Part shown: in pieces, positions 55,018-63,593 of the stretch
How the letters are laid out: each line of letters starts with the position of its first letter
Position numbering within the stretch: position 1 is the stretch's first letter
Source of the DNA: Sulfurospirillum arsenophilum NBRC 109478
GTDB taxonomy: Bacteria > Campylobacterota > Campylobacteria > Campylobacterales > Sulfurospirillaceae
Assembly: GCF_000813345.1 (NCBI RefSeq)
Contig: NZ_BBQF01000005.1
Location: 1-64,000, forward strand
Length of the DNA stretch: 64,000 nucleotides
Direction of reading: 5' to 3'
Program-made: the position numbers and the translations under genes
Notes under the pieces: generated by a model
What the model was told of the DNA's origin: nothing
The model's database searches: none
Seen by the model: only the letters and a program-made list of their open reading frames with translations

Positions 55018-56754
55018 ATGGCTGATTTAGTTTACCGTGTCAACATGACCAATCTTAGTTTTAAAATCGAAGAGGTTCCTTCCAAATGGATGGGACTAGG
55101 AGGACGTGGACTTACATCTACTATTGTTGCTGAAGAGGTTGATCCAGAGTGTCATCCATTAGGACCTAATAATAAAATGGTTTTTGCGCCAGGTCTTCTT
55201 TCAGGCACAAGCGCTTCAAATTCGGGTCGTAACTCATTGGGTGCAAAAAGTCCTTTGACAGGTGGTATTAAAGAGTCCAATGTTGGTGGAACGAGTGCCG
55301 GTATTTTTTCAAAACTTGGTATCAAAGCACTTATTATTGAAGGTCTACCAAAAGATGAAAATACATTCTATCAATTACATGTAACCAAAAATAAAGTTGA
55401 ATTCATCCCCGTACCTGAGCTGGTTGGCAAAGATAATTACGCTGTATTAGATGCGATGATGGCAAAATACGATAAAAAAGTAGCCGTTATGAGTATTGGT
55501 CGTATCGGAGAGATGCGCATGAACATCGCGAATGTCTCAGTTAAAGACCCTAGTGGAAAACTCAGAAGTCACGGACGTGGTGGACTTGGTGCTGTTATGG
55601 GTTCTAAAAAAATTAAATGTATCACGGTTGATGCAGCTGATTATAAAGAAGTCACCATTGCAGATCCTGAAAAATTCAAAGAAGCAAGTAAAATCTTCAC
55701 CAAAGCGCTTCAAGAAAATCCTATCAGTGGACAAGGTTTACCAGCATTTGGAACGAATGTTTTGGTTAACATCCTCAACGAAGCAGGTGGTCTTCCAACC
55801 CGTAACTTTAGAGAAGGTTCTTGGGAACACGCTGAAAACATCTGTGGTGAGACGATGGCTGAAAACATTAAAGCCAGAGGTGGTAAAACAACGCATGGCT
55901 GTCATGCAGGCTGTGTTATCCAATGTTCACAAGTCTATAACGATAAAGAAGGTAAATACCTCACATCTGGCTTTGAATATGAAACCATTTGGGCGCTTGG
56001 AGCTCATTTAGGTATTCAAGATTTAGATCTGATCGCAAAGATGGACGGTCTTATGGATGACTTGGGTGTCGATTCTATTGAAACATCGGTTACACTTGGA
56101 CTTGCAGTCGATGCAGGTATCCTCGCATACGGTGATGGTAAAAAAGCGTATGAATTACTCTCTCATGACATACCAACGGGAACGCCACTTGGAAGAATTC
56201 TAGGGGCTGGAACGCACGTTTTGGGAAAAGCGTATGGTTTAGTGAGAGTTCCTACGGTTAAAGGTCAAGGTATTCCTGCATATGAGCCACGAGCGGTTAA
56301 AGGTCAAGGCATTACGTATGCTACAACACCTATGGGCGCAGATCACACTGCAGGCTACGCTGTTGCTACCAACATCCTCAACAGTGGTGGACATGTCGAT
56401 CCGCTCAAAAAAGAGGGGCAAGTGGAACTCGCACGCAATCTCCAGATAGCAACTGCTGCAGTGGATAGTACGGGTATGTGTATCTTTGTTGCCTTTGCAG
56501 CATTGGATGATGCAAAATGTCTTCCTGCTTTAGTGGACATGATTAATGCACGCTTTGGCTGTAATCTCACGATTGAAGATGTTGTCAATTTGGGTAAGAC
56601 CATTCTTAAACGAGAACATGAATTTAATATCAAAGCAGGACTTGGCAAAGCAGATGACAGGTTACCAGAGTTTATGAAGTATGAAACACTTCCTCCACAC
56701 AATGTCACTTGGGATTTCACAGGTGAAGAGATTGATGAGTTCTGGAATTTCTGA
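55018..56754 (+). CDS. Aldehyde ferredoxin oxidoreductase family protein (tungsten/molybdenum)
   Basis: A 578-residue AOR-family enzyme with the usual three domains. The N-terminal pterin domain has SGTSASNSGRNSLGAKSPLTGG and SHGRGGLGAVMGSKK. The central part has the cluster cysteines HGCHAGCVIQC (Cys295, Cys299, Cys303, spaced C-x3-C-x3-C) and a later Cys (STGMCIFVAF). P. furiosus AOR uses C-x2-C-x3-C, so this is closer to the YdhV-type branch. It probably oxidises aldehydes, or reduces acids, using ferredoxin. Substrate unknown. It is followed by a MoaD-like gene (TGATG overlap) and shares its promoter element with the hyf operon. Confidence 0.88.
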   Translation: MADLVYRVNMTNLSFKIEEVPSKWMGLGGRGLTSTIVAEEVDPECHPLGPNNKMVFAPGLLSGTSASNSGRNSLGAKSPLTGGIKESNVGGTSAGIFSKLGIKALIIEGLPKDENTFYQLHVTKNKVEFIPVPELVGKDNYAVLDAMMAKYDKKVAVMSIGRIGEMRMNIANVSVKDPSGKLRSHGRGGLGAVMGSKKIKCITVDAADYKEVTIADPEKFKEASKIFTKALQENPISGQGLPAFGTNVLVNILNEAGGLPTRNFREGSWEHAENICGETMAENIKARGGKTTHGCHAGCVIQCSQVYNDKEGKYLTSGFEYETIWALGAHLGIQDLDLIAKMDGLMDDLGVDSIETSVTLGLAVDAGILAYGDGKKAYELLSHDIPTGTPLGRILGAGTHVLGKAYGLVRVPTVKGQGIPAYEPRAVKGQGITYATTPMGADHTAGYAVATNILNSGGHVDPLKKEGQVELARNLQIATAAVDSTGMCIFVAFAALDDAKCLPALVDMINARFGCNLTIEDVVNLGKTILKREHEFNIKAGLGKADDRLPEFMKYETLPPHNVTWDFTGEEIDEFWNF

Positions 56755-56981
56755 TGCACGTTTTGGTTAAACTCTTTGCGCAGTACCGAGAAGGTCGCTT
56801 TAAAGTTGAGCAAAGAGAATATCCCAATGGTACAACAGCTCAAACGGTCATAGACGCATTGGAGCTTGAGCGCGTATCGCCTCTAGGTGTCTTAATGGTT
56901 AATGGAAGGCATGTTGAAACATCTTATAGATTACAAGAGGGCGACTTCATCGCCCTCTTCCCAAAAGTGGGTGGCGGTTAA
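56754..56981 (+). CDS. MoaD/ThiS-like sulfur carrier protein
   Basis: A 75-residue beta-grasp protein ending KVGGG, where a terminal Gly-Gly is needed for adenylation by a MoeB/ThiF enzyme. It begins HVLVKLFAQYREGRF, as in MoaD. Together with the ThiF/MoeB gene nearby, it probably supplies sulfur for the molybdopterin or tungstopterin of the AOR. It overlaps the AOR stop (TGATG). Confidence 0.85.
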   Translation: MHVLVKLFAQYREGRFKVEQREYPNGTTAQTVIDALELERVSPLGVLMVNGRHVETSYRLQEGDFIALFPKVGGG

Positions 56982-57253
56982 TTTCCCTTGAGCCCAGAGA
57001 GAAGACGGAATGAGCCTGGTGTTCCAGGTGGAAGAAGGGCTACTCGGTCATTTTCATGTAGCTCTGTCTCTTTGGGAACAACGGTATAATTCAGAAAAAC
57101 TGCTTCCACCTCTTTTTGTTCAAGCCCTAAAGAGTCGATCAAATCAACAATACGTGTTTTATCCTCGACAACCCATGTAGCATCCAAATAAGGGATGCCT
57201 TTTTGTTTGAGCTTTTCACGTAAAAATGAAAAAGCATTGAGTATAATGTGCAT
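56978..57253 (-). CDS. MoaD/ThiS-like protein without terminal Gly-Gly
   Basis: A 91-residue beta-grasp protein (MHIILNAFSFLREKLKQKG; VEDKTRIVDLIDSLGL; VPKETELHENDRVALLPPGTPG) on the opposite strand, overlapping the end of the MoaD-like gene by 4 bases. It lacks the C-terminal Gly-Gly and ends GTPGSFRLLSGLKGN. It may therefore not be a sulfur carrier; it could be an AOR-associated regulatory or structural partner, as in some aor loci. It is divergent from the ThiF gene with a gap of only 40 bases. Confidence 0.72.
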   Translation of the reverse strand: MHIILNAFSFLREKLKQKGIPYLDATWVVEDKTRIVDLIDSLGLEQKEVEAVFLNYTVVPKETELHENDRVALLPPGTPGSFRLLSGLKGN

Positions 57254-57293
57254 AAAATATCCTTATATAAAATTATACACTAGGATAAAGAAA

Positions 57294-58079
57294 ATGGAAC
57301 TTTTAACGTTTTTAAAAGAGCAAGCCATTGATGGATTTCTCCCACTTCAATCGTCTTATGCCGCAATGGAACGCTTTACATGTAACTTTAGAGAGGTCGA
57401 AGAGACGGCTCTTAAAAATGGCATTTTACCGCTTCGTTACAAACGCAATCAAAAAACGATTTCAACACAAGAACAGTATGCTCTTTTTCAATCCACCGTG
57501 CTTATCATCGGCTGTGGCGGATTGGGTGGTTTTGTCTCTGAAATGCTGACACGCATAGGTGTGGGAAATCTCATTTTATGCGATGGCGATGTTTTTGAAG
57601 AACATAACTTAAATCGTCAAAATTTTTCATCACCTAAAACTATAGGGCGCTTTAAAGCCGAAGTTTTAAAAGAAAAACTTGAAGAGATCAACCCTGCTTT
57701 ACATGTAAAAAGTATAACCACTTTTTTTGATCCCAAAACAGATAAAAATCTCATCCAACAAGCCAATGTTATCGTCGATGCCTTAGACAATCCCGATCTG
57801 AAATGCCTGCTTGCAAGACTCTGCCATGATAATCAAAAAGCGTTTGTGCATGGTGCAATTGCTGGCTATTACAGTCAATTTGCAACCTCTGCTTTACTTG
57901 AGCCTCTCTATCTGAAAAAAGGCGATGGTGTTGAAAAGAAAGTAGGAAACCCCTCTTTTACCGTATGCTTTGCTGCCTCTATTCAAAGCGTAGAAGTGGT
58001 AAAATTGCTCTTAGGAAAACCTCATCTTCAAGCACCTCTTATGGGAGATTTATGGGAATATGAGCTAATTTTGCTATAA
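57294..58079 (+). CDS. ThiF/MoeB-family adenylyltransferase
   Basis: A 261-residue E1-like enzyme with the nucleotide loop VLIIGCGGLGGFVSEMLTR, the acidic ILCDGD, and HNLNRQNF (Arg for ATP). It would adenylate the C-terminus of the MoaD-like protein encoded at 56754-56981, for sulfur transfer in pterin cofactor synthesis. The usual zinc CXXC pair is not seen. I chose ATG 57294 (MELLTFLKE) with AGGATAAAG upstream; a longer frame would overlap the divergent gene. The promoter of the next gene (TATAAT at 58075-58080) lies across its stop. Confidence 0.85.
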   Translation: MELLTFLKEQAIDGFLPLQSSYAAMERFTCNFREVEETALKNGILPLRYKRNQKTISTQEQYALFQSTVLIIGCGGLGGFVSEMLTRIGVGNLILCDGDVFEEHNLNRQNFSSPKTIGRFKAEVLKEKLEEINPALHVKSITTFFDPKTDKNLIQQANVIVDALDNPDLKCLLARLCHDNQKAFVHGAIAGYYSQFATSALLEPLYLKKGDGVEKKVGNPSFTVCFAASIQSVEVVKLLLGKPHLQAPLMGDLWEYELILL

Positions 58080-58101
58080 TCGCAAAAAAACAGGGACTCT
58101 A

Positions 58102-59319
58102 ATGCAACGAATCAAGGACGCTCTTTCTACTTTTCATGCACTCTGTTTCGGGCTAATCCTCCTTGCACTGATAACCGTACTGTTTCGACTTATCCCCACA
58201 TATGCTTACTATTTTGTATGGCAAAGTACCTTTGTCTCTTTTATGATTGCTATTTTGCTCAGTATCTATTTCAATAAAAGCAAACTCTTTGTTTTGTTGC
58301 TTTTCCCTCTTTTTTTCACACTCTGTTTAGCCTTTCCCACGTCCCTTTTTACCAAACTGAGCGTTCCTGCTTTTTGGCATATTGCACCCCTTATTACAGC
58401 ACTTGGGTATTTACTGGTCTATTCACTGCAAGAGAGAGGACTTTTTAGCTCTTTTGGCATATTGCGTACCACACTTGGACTCATCATACTTAGCATTGGG
58501 TACGCAGGACTGAAATATTTTTCACCGATTATTCAAAAAGCACTGGATACTCCCATTTTACATGTAAGCCTTCAAGGGCTCTCAAAAGCCAGCGATTTTA
58601 TTCTGATTATTACCGTTATCGCTTTAGGTTTCATCTTCTTAATCTCAATGCTCTTTGAAGCACAAAGCCAAAAAGCACCTTTTTGGATGCTTTTAGCACA
58701 GATGATTCCTCTACTTTTTTTGCAAGAGAGTAACGATGTCATCCTCTTTTCACTCGTAGCCTCCATCATTGCCATTAGTGCATTGGTGCATGATGCGTAT
58801 CGTATGGCATATGCGGATACACTCACAGGCATTCCTTCACGAAGAGCACTGGAAGAGCGTTTCTTACGTTTAGGTTCACACTACATCATTGCTATGGTGG
58901 ACATTGACTTTTTTAAAAAATTCAACGATAAATTCGGTCATGATATTGGGGATGATGTTTTAAAACTGGTTGCCAAAGAGTTGAGTCATGTCAAAAATGG
59001 AGGTCGAGCATACCGCTATGGAGGAGAAGAGTTTACCATTCTTTTTAGTGGTAAGAAAAAAGAGGATTGTGTCATAGCGCTTGAAGAACTCAGAGAGCAG
59101 ATATTTAGACGTGGATTTGTCATTCGCGATAAAAATCGTCCTGAAAAAGCACCCAAAGAGATGCAACAATCCAATGCTGTCAAAAAAGAAAGACTCTCTG
59201 TCAGTATCGGTATGGCAATGTCTGCTAAAGGCAAAACACCTCAAGAAGTTATCAAACTTGCCGATGATGCTTTATACAAAGCTAAAGAGAGCGGACGTAA
59301 CTGTCTCATTTGCTTATAA
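58102..59319 (+). CDS. Membrane diguanylate cyclase (GGDEF)
   Basis: A 405-residue protein with about seven N-terminal hydrophobic helices (residues 15-230, MASE-type sensor region) and a C-terminal GGDEF domain (about 245-405) with YRYGGEEF and an intact RXXD-less I-site region. It should synthesise c-di-GMP. The sensed signal is unknown. It probably has its own promoter: TATAAT at 58075-58080, at the end of the thiF gene. A TTACATGTAA copy at 58558 encodes LHV. Confidence 0.87.
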   Translation: MQRIKDALSTFHALCFGLILLALITVLFRLIPTYAYYFVWQSTFVSFMIAILLSIYFNKSKLFVLLLFPLFFTLCLAFPTSLFTKLSVPAFWHIAPLITALGYLLVYSLQERGLFSSFGILRTTLGLIILSIGYAGLKYFSPIIQKALDTPILHVSLQGLSKASDFILIITVIALGFIFLISMLFEAQSQKAPFWMLLAQMIPLLFLQESNDVILFSLVASIIAISALVHDAYRMAYADTLTGIPSRRALEERFLRLGSHYIIAMVDIDFFKKFNDKFGHDIGDDVLKLVAKELSHVKNGGRAYRYGGEEFTILFSGKKKEDCVIALEELREQIFRRGFVIRDKNRPEKAPKEMQQSNAVKKERLSVSIGMAMSAKGKTPQEVIKLADDALYKAKESGRNCLICL

Positions 59320-59383
59320 TTTGCGCATAATTACTTTTTTTAATATGTTAAGATGGACGTAAAATATCCTAAAGGAAATCTTA

Positions 59384-59602
59384 ATGAGTAGTACAACCCT
59401 TAAATGCTCACTTGCAGAGTGTAAAGCACGACTCAAAGCAGTGGATAATATGAGTTTATCCGAACTTGAAGAGTATGCCACGCGTTGCTCAACATGCGGT
59501 AATTGGATATTAAAAGACGATGCTGTTGCCAATGAAACGTATATGAAGGTTTCAACCAAATGGGCTGAATCATTCAATCAAGCTCTTTTAAAGAATTCCT
59601 AA
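59384..59602 (+). CDS. Small four-cysteine protein (paralogue A)
   Basis: A 72-residue protein with C8-x4-C13 and C35-x2-C38 and a C-terminal TYMKVSTKWAESFN helix. AAAGGAAATC lies upstream. It aligns without gaps to the 72-residue protein encoded downstream at 59751, with 24 of 72 positions identical, including all four Cys and TY...S..WAE..N. I do not recognise the family. The Cys pattern suggests zinc or Fe-S binding, possibly a small redox or metal-sensing protein. The two genes form a tandem pair of unknown function. Confidence 0.75.
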   Translation: MSSTTLKCSLAECKARLKAVDNMSLSELEEYATRCSTCGNWILKDDAVANETYMKVSTKWAESFNQALLKNS

Positions 59603-59685
59603 ACATATTTTATTTTTTAAAATTAATCATTTTTTTTCACTTTTTCTTACACTCTTTCTGACTACTATATTCCTCGTTATTGCCT

Positions 59686-59691
59686 TATAAT
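59686..59691 (+). promoter_or_regulatory. -10 promoter element before paralogue B
   Basis: TATAAT, a perfect -10 hexamer, lies 59 bases before the 59751 start, following a T-rich stretch, as expected of a Campylobacterota promoter. The gap 59603-59750 holds nothing else recognisable. Confidence 0.5.
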
Positions 59692-59750
59692 ATCTCTTTT
59701 TTTCTCATAATTTAATGCCTTTTTTAGCACCAATAATGATAAGGAAGCCT

Positions 59751-59969
59751 ATGTCACAAAAGCACTCTAAATGCAGTGAAGATGTATGTAAGAAAAAATC
59801 TAAGCAGTTTGCGACGATGAGTATTGATCTGCTTTGTGAGCAAATCAATCTATGTGAAGAGTGTAATCATGGTAATTTTAAACACAATTTTACGGCTAAG
59901 AACACCTACCAGATACTCTCAATTTTGTGGGCTGAAGAACACAATCGAAGGATAGGAAAACGTGGATAA
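59751..59969 (+). CDS. Small four-cysteine protein (paralogue B)
   Basis: A 72-residue protein (MSQKHSKCSEDVCKKK...) with C8, C13, C35 and C38 aligned to paralogue A and one extra Cys29. I chose ATG 59751, with AAGGAAGCC upstream; an in-frame start at 59715 would fall in the promoter. It keeps WAEEHN near the C-terminus. It is more basic than A. It has its own promoter candidate. Function unknown. Confidence 0.75.
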   Translation: MSQKHSKCSEDVCKKKSKQFATMSIDLLCEQINLCEECNHGNFKHNFTAKNTYQILSILWAEEHNRRIGKRG

Positions 59970-59995
59970 GCCCACGTTTTCACTCGTAATAAAAA

Positions 59996-61213
59996 TTAAT
60001 GAAGTTCGCTGTTAAGCTTGATCTCACGTTTACTTCTGGTGGCTACAATCATGCCATTGACGCTGTTTTGACGGAAATGAATTCCATCCAATCCCGCTAG
60101 CTCCAAGCCTTTAAAGAATACGATCTCTTCTTTACCTGCTTTTTTGAGTTTTGCTTTAGGATTAGCCTCAATAATTTTTGCAAGCTCTACCCCACTCACT
60201 CCAATTTTAGTTCCCTCTAAAATAGCAATACCTGCATCAACGATACATCCATTGCCCAAAGGAATACCCGTCACAGAGTTGGCTCCAAGAAGTGTATTTT
60301 CGCCAATGCTAACAGCATTACCGTTCGTTCCACTAAGCACGCCTAAGATACTAGCACCGCCGCCAACATCACTTCCTTGTCCTACAACCACAGAAGAGCT
60401 AATGCGACCTTCAACCATAACAGCACCCGTTGTACCTGCATTAAAGTTCACGTAACTAGCACCCGGCATAATGGTTGTACCAGCATGAAGTTGCGCGCCC
60501 ATTCTGACTTTACTGGTATCTAAGATACGCGTATTGTCGGAGGGAATGATGTGTGCTAAGAAACGTGGAAATTTATCAACTGATTCGATGAGTGGATATT
60601 CACCCAAAAGTTTCATCTCTACTTCGTGCATTCTAAGCCATGCAAGCTCTATAGGTTGACCCAATGACCATGCTACGTTTTCAAGCACACCAAATGCGCC
60701 TGAGAGGTTTAATGAGCGAATCGGAGCTTTACCCGTAGAGAGTGCATAAAGTTTCAAATAAACGGCTTCTGGACTCAGCGGTGCATCATCTTCAAATAAG
60801 AAAACGATACGATAATCTTTTTTAAGCTTCTCTGTTTGTGCAATCCAGTCCAATGTTTTAATCACTTGAACATTTTTATGCGCTTCACCGATTGCTTGGT
60901 TAAGGTATGGAGTAAACGCATTCATTGCATTTTTGACAAATTTCTTTTTCACATCATAGACAAATTCACTGCTGGTAAAATCTACATCAACGCCACTTTC
61001 TTGTAGTGCTGCAATTAAAATAGCCGCACTCCCAAAGTTTTCTTTCCAGTTAATAACAGGAAATGTCGCTTGTAAAATTTTCTCAGGGCTTAGTTGTCCA
61101 CGGTCAACTCTCGCAATACCAAAACCAATTGGTTTTTTATACCCAGCTTGCGCTTCAATATCTTTGACTAATGCTTTAAAATCTGCCTCATCAATCGTTA
61201 CACGTAAAGCCAT
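59996..61213 (-). CDS. dapD: Tetrahydrodipicolinate N-succinyltransferase
   Basis: A 405-residue protein of the long Campylobacterota DapD type. The N-terminal half is the family-specific domain. The C-terminal half is a left-handed beta helix with hexapeptide repeats (VRMGAQLHAGTTIMPGASYVN; VVGQGSDVGGGASILG; IGENTLLGANSVTG). It succinylates tetrahydrodipicolinate in the succinylase branch of lysine and meso-diaminopimelate synthesis. It follows mrp by 18 bases. In C. jejuni, dapD, mrp, ispDF and the Cj1608 regulator lie in the same order. Confidence 0.92.
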   Translation of the reverse strand: MALRVTIDEADFKALVKDIEAQAGYKKPIGFGIARVDRGQLSPEKILQATFPVINWKENFGSAAILIAALQESGVDVDFTSSEFVYDVKKKFVKNAMNAFTPYLNQAIGEAHKNVQVIKTLDWIAQTEKLKKDYRIVFLFEDDAPLSPEAVYLKLYALSTGKAPIRSLNLSGAFGVLENVAWSLGQPIELAWLRMHEVEMKLLGEYPLIESVDKFPRFLAHIIPSDNTRILDTSKVRMGAQLHAGTTIMPGASYVNFNAGTTGAVMVEGRISSSVVVGQGSDVGGGASILGVLSGTNGNAVSIGENTLLGANSVTGIPLGNGCIVDAGIAILEGTKIGVSGVELAKIIEANPKAKLKKAGKEEIVFFKGLELAGLDGIHFRQNSVNGMIVATRSKREIKLNSELH

Positions 61214-61231
61214 ATTTTCTCCTTTATGTTC

Positions 61232-62362
61232 CTATTTTTTCACACTTGAACACGCACTTGGTGCACCATTAACACCCATAGTTGGCTGAATTGCTTCATT
61301 GCTTACGCCACCATCTTCGTTTACTTTCTCAATAGCTTCCCAAAGTTTACGAGCTGAGTCTTGGTAACGTTTAGCAGTTTCGCTTGTCGGATGGAAGAAG
61401 GTTACTGGTTTTCCAGCATCTCCGCCTTCACGCACAGCAGGTTCAATAGGAATCTCGCCAATCACGATGGTTTCAAACTTTTCTGCCAACGGTTTGGTGG
61501 TTCCTTTACCGAAGATATCATACTCTTTATTTGTCTCAGGGCAGATAAAACCGCTCATATTTTCCATAATTCCAGCGATTGGGATGTGTAGTTTTTGGAA
61601 CATATCAAGACTTCTCTCCGTATCATCAAGCGCTACTTGTTGAGGCGTTGTAACACAGATACCCGCCGTTACGGGAACACTTTGAGCCAGTGTTAATTGT
61701 GCATCACCTGTTCCTGGAGGCATGTCGATGAAAAGAACATCCAAATCACTCCACAAAATATCGCGAAGAAGTTGTTCGATCGCTTTCATAACCATAGCGC
61801 CTCTCCAGATGAGTGACTGCCCACCTTCCATCAAAGAGCCCATACTCATCATCTCGACACCATACGCAACGATAGGTTTAACTTTTTGGCCTACGATTTC
61901 AGGATGTGTGTCAACGACACCCATCATACGAGGAACATTTGGACCATAAATGTCAGCATCTAAAAGCCCTACTTTTTTACCTTGACTCGCAAGTGCGATT
62001 GCCAAGTTAACGGTTGTCGTTGTTTTACCGACACCGCCTTTTCCTGAGCTTACCATCACGAAATTTTTGATGTGTGGTGCCATGTTTTTACCTGATTGTG
62101 AGTTACTTTTCTCCGTTGGAGCCTTAGGTTGCTTTACAACAACATCCACACGAGCAGCACCCAATGCCTTAATCGCTTTTTCAATAGCGACTTTTAATTC
62201 GTCAGCAACTTCTTTACTTGAAGAGACAATCTCTGCTTCAACATATACATTATTATCCGATATATCGATATTTTTAACAAAACCAAATGTCACAATATCT
62301 TTTTCAAAACCTGGGTATTTTACGCCACCTAATGCGCTTAAAACGGCATCTTTATTTAACAT
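61232..62362 (-). CDS. mrp: Mrp/ApbC-type iron-sulfur carrier ATPase
   Basis: A 376-residue protein with an N-terminal MIP18/DUF59 domain (about 1-85, VLSALGGVKYPGFEKDIV) and a P-loop ATPase domain with VSSGKGGVGKTTTTVN, LDADIYGPNVPRM and DMPPGTGDAQL. It loads Fe-S clusters onto targets. The CXXC usual near the C-terminus of some members is replaced by SACSSV. I chose ATG 62362 (MLNKDAV) with AAAGG upstream; a longer start at 62428 would overlap the ispDF start region. Confidence 0.9.
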   Translation of the reverse strand: MLNKDAVLSALGGVKYPGFEKDIVTFGFVKNIDISDNNVYVEAEIVSSSKEVADELKVAIEKAIKALGAARVDVVVKQPKAPTEKSNSQSGKNMAPHIKNFVMVSSGKGGVGKTTTTVNLAIALASQGKKVGLLDADIYGPNVPRMMGVVDTHPEIVGQKVKPIVAYGVEMMSMGSLMEGGQSLIWRGAMVMKAIEQLLRDILWSDLDVLFIDMPPGTGDAQLTLAQSVPVTAGICVTTPQQVALDDTERSLDMFQKLHIPIAGIMENMSGFICPETNKEYDIFGKGTTKPLAEKFETIVIGEIPIEPAVREGGDAGKPVTFFHPTSETAKRYQDSARKLWEAIEKVNEDGGVSNEAIQPTMGVNGAPSACSSVKK

Positions 62363-62429
62363 TTTTTCGACCTTTATGCTTAAGTGATGGCGGAATTTAA
62401 CACAAAAAAGATAAAAAAAAGCTTTCAAA

Positions 62430-63593
62430 ATGTATAATATTGTAACACTTCAGAAAAAAGGACAAAGTTTGCCCGATTTAGCACTTGTGATGTTAGGCGC
62501 AGGTAGTTCTTCAAGATTTAACCAACGTGTTAAAAAGCAGTGGCTACGGATTGAAGAGACCCCTTTATGGCTATATGCCACCCAAAATCTTCAACAGCTT
62601 TTTCCTTTTAAGCAAATCATTGTGACGACGACACCCGATGAACATTTTTATGCGGGAAAATTTAGCGATACGATTACCTTTGTAGAGGGTGGTGCTACCA
62701 GACAAGAGTCTCTTGCCAATGCTCTTTTACATGTAAATACCCCTTACGTTTTAGTCAGTGATATTGCACGTCCTTGTATCGATCAAGCAATGCTGGTTCG
62801 AATATTAGCTGAGATGGAAAACAATGACATTGTTGTGCCCTATTTGCCCGTAGTTGACACCGTTGTTTACGAAGATGCAACGATTAACCGCGATCATGTC
62901 AAACTGATTCAAACGCCGCAACTTTCACGTACAGAGATGTTAAGAAAAGCATTGCAAACATCATCACTCTATACGGATGACAGCAGCGCCATTAAAGCGA
63001 TGGGCGGAAAAGTCGCTTACGTACTTGGAAACCCAGAGGCTAAAAAGCTTACATGTAAAGAAGACAGTGCAACCATTCCATGCCTTAAAGCTCCCTCTTC
63101 AACGCCTTTTGTTGGACAAGGTTTTGATGTGCACGCATTTGAAGAAGGCAAAGTGATGATGCTTGGAGGTGTGAAAGTACACCCAACAACAGGCTTTAAA
63201 GCACACTCCGATGGTGATGTTGCCATTCATGCACTTATCGATGCCCTCTTAGGAGCAGCAGGTGCAGGAGACATTGGAGAGCTTTTCCCTGATAACGACC
63301 AACGTTATAAAGATATTGATTCAAAATTTTTACTAAAGGAAGTGTGCTCGTTTTTAGCAAAAGTGGGATTCGAGATCGTTCATTGCGACATTACCGTTAT
63401 GGCAGAGTTTCCACGTTTAAGTGCCTTTAAGGACAAAATTAGATTTACCCTTGCTAACATTATGGCAATTTCACCTATCCATGTGAATGTAAAGGCAACC
63501 ACGACAGAGAAACTAGGATTTGTTGGAAGATGCGAAGGTGTTGCAGTCAGTGCAACGGCTACATTAAAATATTATGATTGGACGAATGTATGA
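62430..63593 (+). CDS. ispDF: Bifunctional IspD/IspF (MEP isoprenoid pathway)
   Basis: A 387-residue fusion. Residues 1-205 are IspD (LVMLGAGSSSRFNQRVKKQW, nucleotide-binding; GGATRQESLANAL). Residues 226-387 are IspF (GQGFDVHAFEEG with metal Asp/His; HSDGDVAIHALIDALLGAAGAGDIGELFPD; VNVKATTTEKLGFVGR). It performs two non-consecutive steps of isoprenoid precursor synthesis. The fusion is typical of Campylobacterota. It overlaps the response-regulator gene as ATGA. Two palindromes (62726, 63049) encode LHVN and TCK. Confidence 0.95.
   Translation: MYNIVTLQKKGQSLPDLALVMLGAGSSSRFNQRVKKQWLRIEETPLWLYATQNLQQLFPFKQIIVTTTPDEHFYAGKFSDTITFVEGGATRQESLANALLHVNTPYVLVSDIARPCIDQAMLVRILAEMENNDIVVPYLPVVDTVVYEDATINRDHVKLIQTPQLSRTEMLRKALQTSSLYTDDSSAIKAMGGKVAYVLGNPEAKKLTCKEDSATIPCLKAPSSTPFVGQGFDVHAFEEGKVMMLGGVKVHPTTGFKAHSDGDVAIHALIDALLGAAGAGDIGELFPDNDQRYKDIDSKFLLKEVCSFLAKVGFEIVHCDITVMAEFPRLSAFKDKIRFTLANIMAISPIHVNVKATTTEKLGFVGRCEGVAVSATATLKYYDWTNV

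Larger units (their letters stand above)
2632..63058. repeat. Window-wide family of the palindrome TTTACATGTAAA
   Basis: Exact 12-mers start at 2632, 2896, 2961, 3534, 3570, 5274, 9596, 16955, 20577, 24077, 30904, 31123, 34607, 52201, 57698 and 62726. The inner 10-mer TTACATGTAA also occurs at 7818, 14606, 22316, 25133, 28532, 53766, 55375, 57376, 58558 and 63049. Most lie in genes, where the sequence is read as FTCK, LHVK/LHVN or VTCK, and never in the frame with an in-frame TAA. Assuming about 38% GC, fewer than one 10-mer would be expected by chance. The motif has no direction, being its own reverse complement. Confidence 0.9.
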
